DNA of 64,000 nt from Lepus europaeus (Eukaryota > Chordata > Mammalia > Lagomorpha > Leporidae). Position numbers and translations under genes: made by a program. Positions 33,554-44,851 of the stretch are shown here, one piece after another. Each line of letters begins with the position of its first letter. Position 1 is the first letter of the stretch. The notes under the pieces were generated by a model. It saw only the letters and a program-made list of their open reading frames with translations, was not told where the DNA came from and did not search any database. The DNA is taken from contig NC_084836.1 of NCBI RefSeq assembly GCF_033115175.1, forward strand, positions 83,108,253 through 83,172,252. Reading direction: 5' to 3'.

Positions 33554-35585
33554 ATGGATATTTACGACACTCAGACCTTGGGGGTTGTGGTCTTTGGCGG
33601 GTTCATGGTGGTTTCCGCCATTGGCATCTTCCTGGTGTCCACCTTCTCCATGAAGGAGACGTCATATGAAGAAGCCCTCGCCAACCAGCGCAAAGAGATG
33701 GCGAAAACTCACCACCAGAAAGTAGAGAAGAAAAAGAAAGAGAAGACAGTGGAGAAGAAAGGAAAGACCAAGAAAAAGGAAGAGAAACCCAACGGGAAGA
33801 TCCCGGACCACGAACTGGGCCCCAACGTGACCATTCTCCTCAAAGACCCAGTGCGGGCACCTGCTATGGCTGTGGCCCCAACTCCAGTCCAGTCCCCTGT
33901 GGTCATTGCTCCTGTAGCCACCGTAACAGCCATGCCCCAAGAGAAGCCAGCCTCCTCCCCTAAGGACAAAAAGAAGAAGGAGAAAAAAGTAGCAAAGGTG
34001 GAACCAGCAGTCAGTTCTGTAGTGAATTCCGTCCAGGTTCTCACCTCCAAAGCTGCCATCTTGGAAGCCGCTCCTAAGGAGGTGCCTATGGTTGTTGTGC
34101 CCCCTGTGGGTGCCAAGGCCAGTGCCCCAGGCACTGGCACTGCCCAGGGCAAGAAGGCAGAGGGTGCCCAGAGCCAGGGCAAAAAGGGGGAGGGAACCCC
34201 AAACCAAGGGAAAAAGGGGGATGGAGCTCAGAACCAGGGCAAGAAAGGGGAGGGGGCCCCAAACCAGGGCAAGAAGGGGGAGGGAGCCCAAAACCAGGGT
34301 AAGAAGGGGGAGGGAACCCCAAACCAGGGTAAGAAGGGGGAGGGTGCCCCAAGCCAGAGCAAGAAGGGGGAGGGAACCCCAAACCAGGGCAAGAAGACTG
34401 AGGGGTCCCCAAAACAGGGCAAGAAGGCAGAAGGGTCCCCAAACCAGGGTAAGATGGCAGAAGGAACACTAACCCAGGGTAAAAAGGCCGAGGGGGCCCC
34501 AAATCAAGGCAAGAAGGCAGAGGGGGCCCAGAACCAGAGTAAGAAGGGAGAAGGGGCCCAGAACCAGGGTAAGAAGGGGGAGGGGGCCCAGAACCAGGGT
34601 AAGAAGGCGGAGGGGGCCCAGAACCAGGGTAAGAAGGGGGAGGGGGCCCAGAACCAGGGTAAGAAGGCGGAGGGGGCCCAGAACCAGGGTAAGAAGGCAG
34701 AGGGGCCCCAGAACCAGGGTAAGAAGGCGGAGGGGGCCCAGAACCAGGGTAAGAAGGGGGAGGGGGCCCAGAACCAGAGTAAGAAGGGGGAGGGGGCCCA
34801 GAACCAGAGTAAGAAGGGAGAAGGAGCCCAGAACCAGGGTAAGAAGGCAGAGGGGGCTCAGAACCAGGGTAATAAGACAGAGGGGGCCCAGAACCAGGGT
34901 AAGAAGGGAGAAGGAGCCCAGAACCAGAGTAAGAAGGGAGAGGGGGCCCAGAACCAGGGTAAGAAGGGAGAGGGGGCCCAGAACCAGGGTAAGAAGGGAG
35001 AGGGGGCCCAGAACCAGGGTAAGAAGGGAGATGGGGCCCAGAACCAGGGTAAGAAGGCAGAGGGAAGCCCAAACCAGGGCAAAAAAGCAGAAGGGGCTCC
35101 CAACCAGGGCAAAAAAGGGGAAGGGGCTCCCAACCAGGGCAAAAATGTAGAGGGAACTCCAAACCAGGGCAAGAAGGCAGAGGGGACCCAGAACCAGGGC
35201 AAAAGGGGGGAGGGGGCCCAGAACCAGGGCAAGAAGGGGGAGGGGGCCCAGAATCAAGGCAAAAAGGGGGAGGGGGCTCCTAACCAGAGCAAAAAGGCAG
35301 ATTCTGTTGCTAATCAGGGCACAAAGGCAGAGACGAACCAGGGCAAGAAGGGGGAGGGGGCCCCCAATCAAGGCAAAAAGTCAGAGGGAACCCCCAACCA
35401 GGGCAAAAAGGCAGAAGGTTCCCCCAACCAGGGCAAAAAGGGGGATGGGGCTGCCAATCAAGGTAAAAAGACAGAGCCAGCTCCTATCCAAGGCAAAAAT
35501 ACAGACGTAGTCCAGAGCCAAGAGGCACCAAAGCAAGAGGCGCCTGCAAAGAAGAAGTCTGGTTCAAAGAAAAAAGGTGAGCCTG
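33554..35585 (+). CDS. RRBP1: RRBP1 exon 2 coding: membrane anchor, basic region, decapeptide repeat domain
   Basis: Encodes residues 1-677 plus the first base of G678. Residues 1-8 are a short lumenal end. Residues 9-29 are a hydrophobic signal-anchor that should place the rest in the cytosol. Residues 51-80 and 137-148 are lysine-rich (KKKKEK, KKGKTKKKEEK, KDKKKKEKK). Residues 97-135 and 173-196 are Pro/Val/Ala-rich linkers. Residues 197-654 are 46 tandem units of about ten residues (consensus NQGKKGEGAQ). Residues 655-677 form a second basic linker. The repeat starts at 197, as I recall for human p180, which has 54 units, so this allele or assembly is about eight units shorter. In p180 this domain is tied to ribosome and mRNA binding on rough ER. 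The donor is CCTG|GTAAGT. Confidence 0.97.
34142..35515 (+). repeat. Coding 30-bp tandem array (46 decapeptide units)
   Basis: Thirty-nine exact 30-nt units run without a phase break from 34142 to 35311. One 24-nt unit (NQGTKAET, 35312-35335) follows, then six more 30-nt units to 35515. Units 13-30 mostly end in -AQ and are nearly identical. Units 2-12 and 31-45 are more mixed, with -AP, -TP or -SP ends. Position 3 of the unit is Ser instead of Gly in units 8, 14, 22, 23, 27 and 39. The reverse strand is also open over long stretches, purely because of the repeat. Confidence 0.97.
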
Positions 35586-36269
35586 GTAAGTGACTGGTTT
35601 CTTTGTGAACTTGGAGGGAAAAGCTATCTTTAAATGGATTGTGGATTTCCTTTTGGGGTGTTGTCTGTACCAGTCAGGTGCTGCCTCAGCAAGGCTGCAT
35701 GACAAACACTGCAGAAGTCGGTGGCCTGCGCTGGTAAGTGTTTATCCTAGTGCTTTTGTGCCGTGGCTGGCCTGCTGATCCTGGACTGTCTGAAGGTGTG
35801 ATCCAACTGGGTCAGCTCCTCACTTGCACTTGTGTGCCTGTGATCGCCCGGGACCTAGCCTGAGGCTGCAGAGACTCATGGGGGTGCTTCAGGCAGGTGC
35901 GTTTCACTCCAGCAGCCCATTGGCCAGGGCAGGTCACGCAACAGCCGGCCTGCTGCCAGAGGCTGGGAGTCTACCATGGCTGAGTGAGAGGGACTTCTGA
36001 GTGACATGGGACAGGCGCTGTGAGGCTAGCAGAGTATCTGTACAGGGGGGCTTTCGGCACATCTGTCTTGAATGTCAACCTTTTGAGTGTTCTCACCTGC
36101 TGCTGTGGTGTAGACTGACCGTTTTTTGTGCTTGTTGAGTGAATAACCGCTGGAGGCTGTTTCCAAGGAGCAGTTGTGTCCCTCTGTGCTGTCCGTCTTG
36201 CCCTCCTCCCTGCTGCCACCAGTCGTCTCATGAAGCATTGTAGACGTTCATGTAGGTACATGGCACTTC

Positions 36270-36475
36270 CAAACCTTCAGGCAGAGTGCCAGTAAACGTA
36301 TTTTGGTGCAAAAAAATTTCAGAAATCTAAGTGTAGTTTTTTAATAATAGCATTTCAATGAATTTTTTGGAGAATGCTCATATGCACGGATTTCAAATTT
36401 TTTTACACCAAAATAAACTTACCTTTTAATTCTATTTGCTGTGAAATTCTGAAAGTACCTTTGTATTATATCAGC
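36270..36475. repeat. Inverted-repeat (MITE-like) element
   Basis: 'taaacgtattttggtgcaaaaaaatttcagaaat' at about 36292-36325 is matched in reverse by 'atttcaaatttttttacaccaaaataaactta' at about 36389-36420, giving roughly 30-bp internal arms around 'gagaatgctcatatgcacgg'. The form is that of a short non-autonomous DNA transposon, common in mammalian genomes. A related half-copy lies at 27815. I do not name the family. Confidence 0.55.
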
Positions 36476-37627
36476 TAGACGTTAAATAGCACAGAGCCTT
36501 GATTTGCCATTATGTTTTTAGTGCATGTTACAATAGAATTTAGGCCAGGGAATTTTCTTTCATGTTCCATCATTCATTTGAGTCCACTTTTTTTAATTTT
36601 TAATTTTTAATTTTAAATCTTTGAATAACCATTGGCCAATCTGGAGCATCTTAGGGATTCGACGGTGTTGGGTGGTGCAGGGCCCTGTGGCTTTAGCCGA
36701 GCTTTCCCTAGCTTGCCCTCTGTTGAACCATGTTACTTTTTCTCAGATTTCCTCCTCCCCTGAATCCACCCCCAACTTTTGATGGGACATTTGCTTAGGC
36801 AGCAGCCTGCCCCACATAAGGGGACCCAACCCAGGTGAGCCGCTATGGGCTCCCAGGAATCAGTGACCAGCCTGCCTGGCCCCAGCGAAGGTGTCTGAGG
36901 TTGTGGTCCACCGGCACACTGCTCTCTCTCTAACCAGCTGGACCCGAGACAATGATGGGCCTGAGAGCCGGCTGGTACCCGGGTCTCCCACCTCAAGTGT
37001 GTCCAGTGCTCCCTGTGTCCGGTGGTCAGCATTGCCTTGGGTGATTTTACACATTGGAAATGAGATGTGTGACAGACTTGGGACGAGAATATTGGAAAGG
37101 AAAGTGAAATTGACCCAATAAAGAAACTGGTTAGAAATGCCACCTCCATGGGACCAGGCAGCTTGCTAGAGGTGTTAAAAGAGAAAGCAGTTAAGCACCC
37201 CATTCCAGAGTACGGATGATGAAATGCAGGTTATCATTCCCAGCTTAGCCTAGTGGTCTACTCTTGTTCCAGCCAAACTTCCAATGGGATCCCCCACCCT
37301 CACCCCACTAACTTGACCAAATGACTCTAAAAGTGCCATCTGCAGTAAGAACGTTGAGGTGGTGTTTTAAAGTGGCTGGAAAGCCAGCCCTACCTGGTGT
37401 GTGACCGTGTTCTCAGCTGTTGTGATTACAAATGAGGAGACAGAAAGCTCTGGAATAGACTGTGTTGGCCCCAAGGACGTAAGGGTGAGAATCATGGTAC
37501 TTCTATAGGGAAAGAGAGTTCCCCCAAGGATCCTGGGCAGTGTGCTCATCATCTGGAGCACCTGCTTAGAGCCCCAAGCACTCACCTCTGTCTCAAAATG
37601 TAAGGCTGGCAGGAAACGCATTTAGGT

Positions 37628-37629
37628 TT

Positions 37630-37665
<36 letters not shown>

Positions 37666-37976
37666 ACTTTATTTATTTGAAAAACAGTTACAGAGAGAGG
37701 TAAAGACAGAGAGAGAGGTCTTCCATCCGCTGGTTCACTCTCCAGATGGCTGCAACAGCCGGAGCTGAGCCGATCTGAAATCAGGAACCAGGAGCTTCTT
37801 CCAGGTCTCCCACAAGGGTGCAGGGGCCCAAAGACTTAGGCTGTCTTCTGCTACTTTCCCAGGCCATAGCAGAGAGCTGGACCGAAGAGGAGCAGCCGGG
37901 ACTCGAACTGGTGCCCATGTGGGATGCCGGTGCTTCAGGCCAGGGCTTTAACCTGCTGCGCCACAGCGCCAGCCCT
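37628..37976 (-). repeat. CSINE, antisense, exact TSD
   Basis: Long T-run, AAGATTTACTTTATTTATTTG, GA tract, reversed body and GCGCCACAGCGCCAGCCC end. The duplication GAAACGCATTTAGGT is perfect at 37613-37627 and 37977-37991. Confidence 0.94.
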
Positions 37977-38428
37977 GAAACGCATTTAGGTGTTAAGTAT
38001 CTGTCAGCCAGATGGTAGAAGAAGGTCACTCAGAGGCTGCAGTCAACCGAGGCCATTGTGGGTAGGGAAACCTAACCACCCTGCCAGCCCCAGGGGACTT
38101 GGGGACCCAAATGAAGAGCCAAAGGTGTCGGCAGTGCGTGTGGCAGGTGTGACACCTGAGCAGCGGATTTCTTCGTTCACCAGTGTGTCTCAAAGTCTGT
38201 GAGAATGGGAAGAGTACTCTTGTGCTCTCTTGTTTTCCTGCCTTGGCACCGCACAGCCGCAGCCCTGTTTTCCCATGGCTGATGTGTGAAGGCGTCTTCC
38301 AGGCTCACTGTGGTGGTCGTAGGCCACCCACAGCCCCATAAAGATCTCAGCGATTACTCTGTTTCAGTGCTTCTCCAACTTCGACATACAGGTTAATCCC
38401 TTAGGAATGTGTTAAGATAAAGATTCCA

Positions 38429-38743
38429 GGGGCCGGCGCTGTGGTGCAGCAGGTTAACGCCCTGGCCTGAAGCGCTGGCATCCCCTATGGGCACTGGTTC
38501 TATTCCCAGCTGCTCCTCTTCCGATCCAGCTCTCTGCTATGGCCTGGGAAAGCGGAAGAGGATGGCCCCAAGTCCTTGGGCCCCTACATCCGGGTAGGAT
38601 ACCTGGAGGAAGCTCCTAGCTCCTGGCTTTGGACTGGCTCAGCTCCGGCCATTGCAGCCATCTGGGGAGTGGACCAGCAGATGGAAGACCTCTCTCTCTA
38701 CCTCTACCTCTCTCTGTAACTCTGTCTTTCAAATAAATAAAAT

Positions 38744-38771
<28 letters not shown>
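38429..38771 (+). repeat. CSINE, sense, near-consensus
   Basis: GGGGCCGGCGCTGTGGTGCAG head, CCGATCCAGCTCTCTGCTATG, CT tract, AAATAAATAAAATAAATC and a poly-A tail. AAAGATTC on both sides suggests a short duplication. Confidence 0.92.
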
Positions 38772-38774
<3 letters not shown>

Positions 38775-39354
38775 GATTCTGACTCTGCAGATTTAGCTGG
38801 GCCTGAGGTTCTGCATTCTAACCATCTGCCAGGGGATTCTGATGTTGCTGGTCCCAGGGTATGGACCTTGGAGACATTTTCCTAAAACCAGCAAACAATT
38901 CCAGAAATTCTTGTGAAAACAAATAAGCCTTATTAAACATGGTTAGTGTACACAAAACCATGAACTTGATTGAAAGTGGCATCACGTTCAGCGATGTGAC
39001 CCTTTTGAAAAGCAGTTTTGCAGGCTGTGGAGAGAACCTGAAAGGGGCTGGTGGTGGTCCTTTGACTCTCGAAGTGCTCTCTGGACACATGGTGCCCACT
39101 GAGTCAGCAGGTCTTGGCTTAGCAGCCATGCTGTCAGGGGGACCTGGTGCTCCTGCCCCACCAGGCACCATGCAACCCCTGGCAGAGATGGTTGAGAAGC
39201 TGCCGCCATAGTGTGCAGAGATGTGGGCACCGGGTGATTTTTCAATTGGAAAAAAGGAAGATAACCCGATCCTCCACATGCTGCGGAAGCCTAAGATCTT
39301 AAGTGAGCAGTGACAATTGAGACAGGAACCTCAGGACATAGGCACTGCTCACTG

Positions 39355-39605
39355 TCCACATGCAGTGGATACCAAAACCCCACAGCTGCTCAGATCCCTC
39401 CAAAGAATTGTGGCACGGTATTTGTACACTGTCCCGTTTGCCTTCAACCGTGACTAAGCCATTGCTACGCCGGGTCGATCAGGGAAGAAGAGCAGGGCAG
39501 CCGGCCTGCAGTAGAGATGCAGTTTTTTCCTCGAATATTTCCGACCCTGGGTTGAGGGACTCTGGCTGTGGAACCGACAGACACAGAGGCCGACGGGCCC
39601 GCAGT
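39355..39605 (+). mobile_element. MER2 (Tigger-type) DNA transposon fragment
   Basis: 'gcagtggataccaaaacccc', then 'gcacggtatttgtaca', then 'ttttttcctcgaatatttccgaccctgggttga' (in parts), then 'ggaaccgacagacacagagg' follow MER2 from left to right. This is the opposite orientation to the copy at 6609. No transposase frame. Confidence 0.72.
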
Positions 39606-39825
39606 GACACCGTGGCAGTTGTATTTTTCTTCAGGGTGCTTAACAGTCTGTCCTTCAAAAGTCAAAAAACAGCCCTGAAGAAGGCCCTGTACCTTGTGGC
39701 TATGACAGTGCCCCCTGGAGTTGGCAGTGCCTGTTAAGGCCTGAGCGCTTTTTGGTGCAGCAAAGCTATGGGCAGGAATCCGGGCAAGCTGTTGGTGTAG
39801 ATAATTTTGTATTAAAACCCTTCTT

Positions 39826-40179
39826 GGCCAGCACCGCGGCTCACTAGGCTAATCCTCTGCCTGTGGCGCCGGCACCCTGGGTTCTAGTCCTGGTTGGGGC
39901 ACTGGATTCTGTCCCAGTTGCTCCTCTTCCAGTCCAGCTCTCTGCTGTGGCCTGGGAAGGCAGTGGAGGATGGCCCAAGTGCTTGGGCCCTGCACCTGCA
40001 TGGGAGACCAGGAGGAAGCACCTGGCTCCTGGCTTTGGATTGGCGCAGTGTGCCGGCCGCAGCAGCCATTTGGGGGGTGAACCAACAGAAGGAAGACCTT
40101 TCTCTCTGTCTCTCTCTCTCTCTCTTTCACTGTCTAACTCTGCTTGTCAAAAAAAAAAAAAAAAAAACAAAAAACAAAA
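39826..40179 (+). repeat. CSINE (poly-A subtype), sense, exact TSD
   Basis: GGCCAGCACCGCGGCTCACTAG head, AATCCTCTGCCTGTGGCGCC, CT tract, TGCTTGTC and a long A-rich tail with C interruptions. The duplication AAAACCCTTCTT is perfect at 39814-39825 and 40180-40191. Confidence 0.94.
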
Positions 40180-43059
40180 AAAACCCTTCTTATGTAATGG
40201 CCTTTAAAAGTTATTTTTAGGGCTGTGCAGCTGGATCCTGACATATTATTTTAAATGCTGTAGTCATCATTCCAGAAAATAAAGCAATAATGACACTTCC
40301 AGGTCCTAAAACAGCCCAGAGATTCCTAGAGGGCAGGAGCCCATGAGGCTCCCCGGATGTAGCTCAGTGTGTCAGTCTTCTGCTAGGAAGGGTCTCGCAG
40401 CACAGTCAGTAAGGGACCTGGTGACAAAGCCCAGAGCTCCAGCCCTGGGAAAGATACCCTCTGGTTTTCAAGCAGTGTGCACTCCAGACAGAGGAAAGGA
40501 AGCAGTTGTGAACATGGAAGGGAGTCACTGACCAGCATACACATTGTTGGTGGTCGGGCCCAAATGCCCAGGTGCTGTCTAGGTGACCAGTGCAGGTGTG
40601 CCATCAGCTCTTTGTCCATAGTCATAGTGCGTGCTGAGAGGCTAGCCACAGAAAACTTGCACATCCTTACTGTGAGGCTCTGGGCCCACAGGCGGAGGTC
40701 TTCTCCCCGGAGCAGAGTGTCTTCAGGGAAAAGATATTCAGAATCCTTGCCCTGGGTGCTCAGCACCCAGCCCCTGCCGCAGTCCTGGCTCAGAGAGCCA
40801 GCTCAGCGCCAGGCAGTGGGGCCATGCTTGCAATGTGAAATCTGCACAGGGGCTTTTTCACCGTGCAAGTTTCCATGAGCTTCTTGATAAGCCCTGTAGC
40901 TGCTGGGACGCCTGGAGGTCAGGCATGCATCTCTCGGAGTCATCCTCAGCCTGTCCGCCTGCCTGGCCACAAGAGGGGAGAAACGCATCCTCTCCTCATC
41001 TCCTTCTCTGCAGCAGGTACACCCCCAACCCCCCATGTGGCCGCTGTCAGACCAGAGCAGACAAGGCTGTGTCTGTGACTTGCTGTGTGTTTAATTGCAC
41101 AGTGTGCTTGTCCCTTGTCTGTCTGTGCAGGTGTGTGTCAGCAGAGGCTGAGGCTGTGTGTGTGTGTGCACATGTGTACGTATAGTGCTCTCTCTGGTTT
41201 CATCAGAGCCAGGCTGTCCTTGGCCAGGTGGCCGTTTGGATTTGTCTCATCTGGACTCTGTCACAGTCTGCTTGTTCCCCAGCACAAATGTATTTTCCGC
41301 TCTTTCTTAACTGACAGGCTCCCGGGACATCTCTCGATGTCCTTGTGGCTGCTATTATCCTGCTGATAGAATAAACGGGGGACAGGGCGGGGGCACACAG
41401 TCGCTGGGCCACTGCCCAGCAGCCCAGGAGGAAGGGTGAGGTGAGGTGTGTGCGGAGCACCTGCAGCTTGGCAGGTCTGTGTGTACAGGACAGGTCCCGG
41501 GGGTGGCCTCAGGGCAGTGTGCGCCTGTCTCCTCAGCCCCTTTGCTGATCCCCAGTGAGGGGGATGCAGAAGTAGAAGACTTGTCTGAGGGCTCACTGTA
41601 TACCACCAAGCTCCCCCTTGCAGACCTACCCCAAAGCCAGCCATATTTTGGATTACTAGCCATTTTGCAACATGAAGTCCCCTTGTCAGTTCCCTCTGTC
41701 AGCCACTTGCCACAGTACTCCCACCTTGTCCATCATTCCCTTGTACTTTGTTCAATTCAGCAGTAGCTGCATTAGCCACGGGCTGTGGTGCCTGAGGCTT
41801 TGAGGCACAAAACTGTGAATTGATGGCATGGATTTTCCACCAGGGGATCATGAAATTGACCTCACACGTCCTTGCAGCTATGTCTTGTGTGAAGGGTCTT
41901 GTTCCAGAATTAATCTGAGTCACACTCATCATCAGTGGCTGTGACCCTGCAGCCGAGTGAGGCAGGCTCCATGTTTTGTGCAGGTCAGCTGTGTTCCTCC
42001 CTTGGTTGGCGAGGCTTCCGATGACCCCAACTGCCGCTGCCCCCGGCCTCCTTACCCTTCTGCAGGCCTGAGGTTCTCTGTGTCTCCGGCTTCTCTGGGG
42101 GGCTTGTGTGCCCAGTCTGGGCATGTGGGAACAGTGGGCGTGACTCCAGGTAGGCTGACTGCCCCTGTGCCTCCAGAAATCAGGACCCTGGAGGGTGTGA
42201 GCATTGGGGTGAGGTAGCCTGGTGACCATGCTGCAGGGGTCAAGGAGATGTTTGTGGCAGGAGTTGGGAGCTGCTCCTACAAATCTCTTCCTGGGGCACA
42301 GGAGCATTCTTCACAACAGCCAGCCAGGAGTGAGGCCTAGGGCTGTGCTGCCCAGCGTGGGAGCCACCAGTAAGGGGCCCTTAAAAATCATGCCAAAGTG
42401 AGTAAAATTAAAGATCCAGTTCCTCATTTGTGCCAGCCACATTCCAGCACTCCGTGATCATGTGGCCAGTGGCTGCCTTTGGACAGTGCAGGCAAAGGAC
42501 ATCTCCAGCATCACGGAGTGTGTTGCATGGCACGGTTCTAATTAGAAGCCGTTTGGAGGGAAGTGTTCCCTTGGTCCCCTTGCAGGTGACGCTGAAGACT
42601 GGCCTGTCTCGGAGCCCCATGTTGACGTCACACACAGCCCCTTCGCCTTGCTTGTGCTGGGTGCCTGCTCCCAACGTCTGGGTGGCATGAGCAGCCTGCT
42701 GCCCTCCACGTCACTGAGCCGCTTCAAGTGAGGGCACAGGACCCAAGATGCCTGGTCCACGACACACAGCAGATTGACAGCAAAGCCAGCACTGGAGCTC
42801 GGGTCCTCCAGAGACAGGAGGTGCCTCCTCAGACTTCCGGGCTGTCCCTGTCATCTGGTCAGTGCAGGGCCCATGTGGCTGACAGGTGTCCCCACACTGG
42901 CAGGTGTGGAGGCTGGCTCAGGACGTGGTTCTGCAGGCCCAGGTTGGAACTCTTCCAGACCTTCAGCTCTGATTTTCCTACAAGAGCAAATTGGGGCCAT
43001 GTGACAGGTTTTTACCCCTTGTGCATGCTGTGTTTAACAGGGAACACCTGCCTTCCTCA

Positions 43060-43560
43060 TCCTTGCTTTTTCAAATTTATTGTGGAATAAATACATGTGT
43101 TCAGCAAACAGAATCGGAGAGTACAGAAGCCTGGAGAGTGAAAACTGAAAATCCTTTCTCCCTATCCCACCTCCATCACTCCTCACTCTCCAGGGGCCCT
43201 GGGGACACTCTGCTTGTCACATGGGTACCACACACGGGAGCTGTAATGCCCTCCGCCCAGGAATTGCTCTCTCTGCTTAACAGTGTGTTGGTGACATCTT
43301 TCCAGATTGCACTTGCAAAGCTCCCAGTTCAGCCGCATAATATTCAGTAGCGTGAAAGTATCATAATTTATTCAAATTGCATTTAAGTAGTATGCAGACT
43401 CTCTGTGTGTGTGTGTGTAGTTTTTTTTTTTTTAAATCAGTGCAGTAATGTGCATATATCATTGAGTGAGTGTCTATAAGTTCCTAGAAGGGTGATTGCC
43501 GAGTCAGAAGTGGGCTGCATGTTTAAGACAGTGCTAAAAAACACATCACAGCGGACAGCC
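43060..43560. mobile_element. Old L1 3' UTR-type fragment
   Basis: 'gtgacatctttccagattgcacttg', then 'gcataatattcagtagcgtgaaag', 'ataatttattcaaattgc', 'gcagtaatgtgcatatatc', 'ataagttcctagaagggtgattgc' follow the well-known L1M 3' region order. An inserted (GT)n plus T-run lies at about 43402-43435. Confidence 0.6.
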
Positions 43561-44310
43561 AGTGGCCCATGTGATGGTGTTCTGACTTAGTCACTGTCTC
43601 TGCAGTCCCATGGCCCTGGAAATGGTGATAAGTTTAAGGGGGAGCATCATATACCCAGGTGTGGAATAAGGAGAAATACTTGCTTTTAATAAGAGGGCCG
43701 GGAATTCTCTTCAAAATGTTTGGAGAAGGAGAAATGGGTGGAATCACAGAGAAGGGGCAGTTTCCCAGAACTGAAGCTGCACTGTGCTTGGCGTCTGGCC
43801 CTTAGCCGGTTCCTTCTGCAGTGGTTAACTCAGCGTTCGGGCACAGGGTCTAATAAGAAAGCATGTGTGCTTGATGGGGGCTGTTTGTTAAAAACCTGCT
43901 TTTATCCTTGGATTTGGTCTTTGCCCTTGTAATGATGCTGGCTTGCCTCCCGCCCCCAGCCCTGTCCCGTGTCGGTGGTGTGGCCGTTGCATCTTGGTTT
44001 TAAGCCATCAGGAGAGCTGTTCCGCCCTGGCACCTGGAGCTGAGTCCCAGTCAGTAGGATGTGGGCCTGTGCCCTAAACCTTGGGCACGGGATGTGATTG
44101 TGGGACCCCAGAGTTAGCTGAGCTCCAGGACAGTCTGCTGTCAGCTGGAGGTGGGGCCACTCTGTGCTGCTGTTGGTTGAGGCCAAGGCCAGCTCAGGCA
44201 TTGCCTTCTTGACGTTCCCCTGCACACCAGGGAGCATGCAGGCACCAGAGGACCCGGCGTTCTGCCTCACAAGGGCAACTCCGCTTTGCTCTGAGAATGG
44301 GGGTTGGCTT

Positions 44311-44633
44311 TTTTTTTTTAAGATTCATTTACTTATTTGAGAGGTAGAGTTACAGATAGAGGGGTGGAGAGAGGTTTTCCATCTGCTGGTTCACTCCCCA
44401 GATGGCTGTAACAGCCAGAGCTAGGCAGTTCCGAAGTCAGGAGTCAGGAGCTTCTTCCAGGTCTCCCACGTGGGTGTAGAGAGCTAAGGACTTGGATCGT
44501 CTTCCACTGCTTTCCAAGGCCATTAGCAGGGAGCTGGGTTGGAAGTGGAGCAGCTGGAACTCAACTCGGCACCCAAAAGGGATGCTAGTGTTGCAGGTGG
44601 AGGCTTAGCCTACTATGCCTCAGTGCCGGCCCC
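44311..44633 (-). repeat. CSINE, antisense
   Basis: T-run, AAGATTCATTTACTTATTTGAG, GGTTTTCCATCTGCTGGTTC, reversed body, and GCCTCAGTGCCGGCCCC end. Confidence 0.88.
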
Positions 44634-44851
44634 TGTAGGTTGGTTTCTGCAAGACCTCCGCTCCTGGCTTGCCTCAGGAGTCACAAGGCCCAGGAGAGCC
44701 TAACCTGCTTCCACAAGGTAGAAAGCACCTATGGCCACCCCCCACGCCACCTTGTTAAGTCTGGGGGAGCAAGAGACCCCCTTTGGGAGGTAGTATCATG
44801 GGTAACTTTGAGTATCTTGCACCCTTCTGCATTTGCATTTTCCAGCTTTTC

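Noticed and set aside
34086-35371. Antisense open frames of 358 and 300 codons across the RRBP1 repeat
   Set aside because: A 30-bp repeat with no stop in one unit stays open in that frame throughout. The translations are low-complexity Pro/Ser/Gly or Leu/Pro text with no start context or splice support.
34142-35515. CRISPR-like array
   Set aside because: The regular 30-bp units have no spacers, are in frame and encode protein.
39863-40207. Open frames reading like CSINE body (for example ending in lysine runs)
   Set aside because: These and dozens of similar frames (for example at 5202, 16351, 17195, 18219 and 21837) are translations of CSINE copies, including their GA/CT tracts and poly-A.
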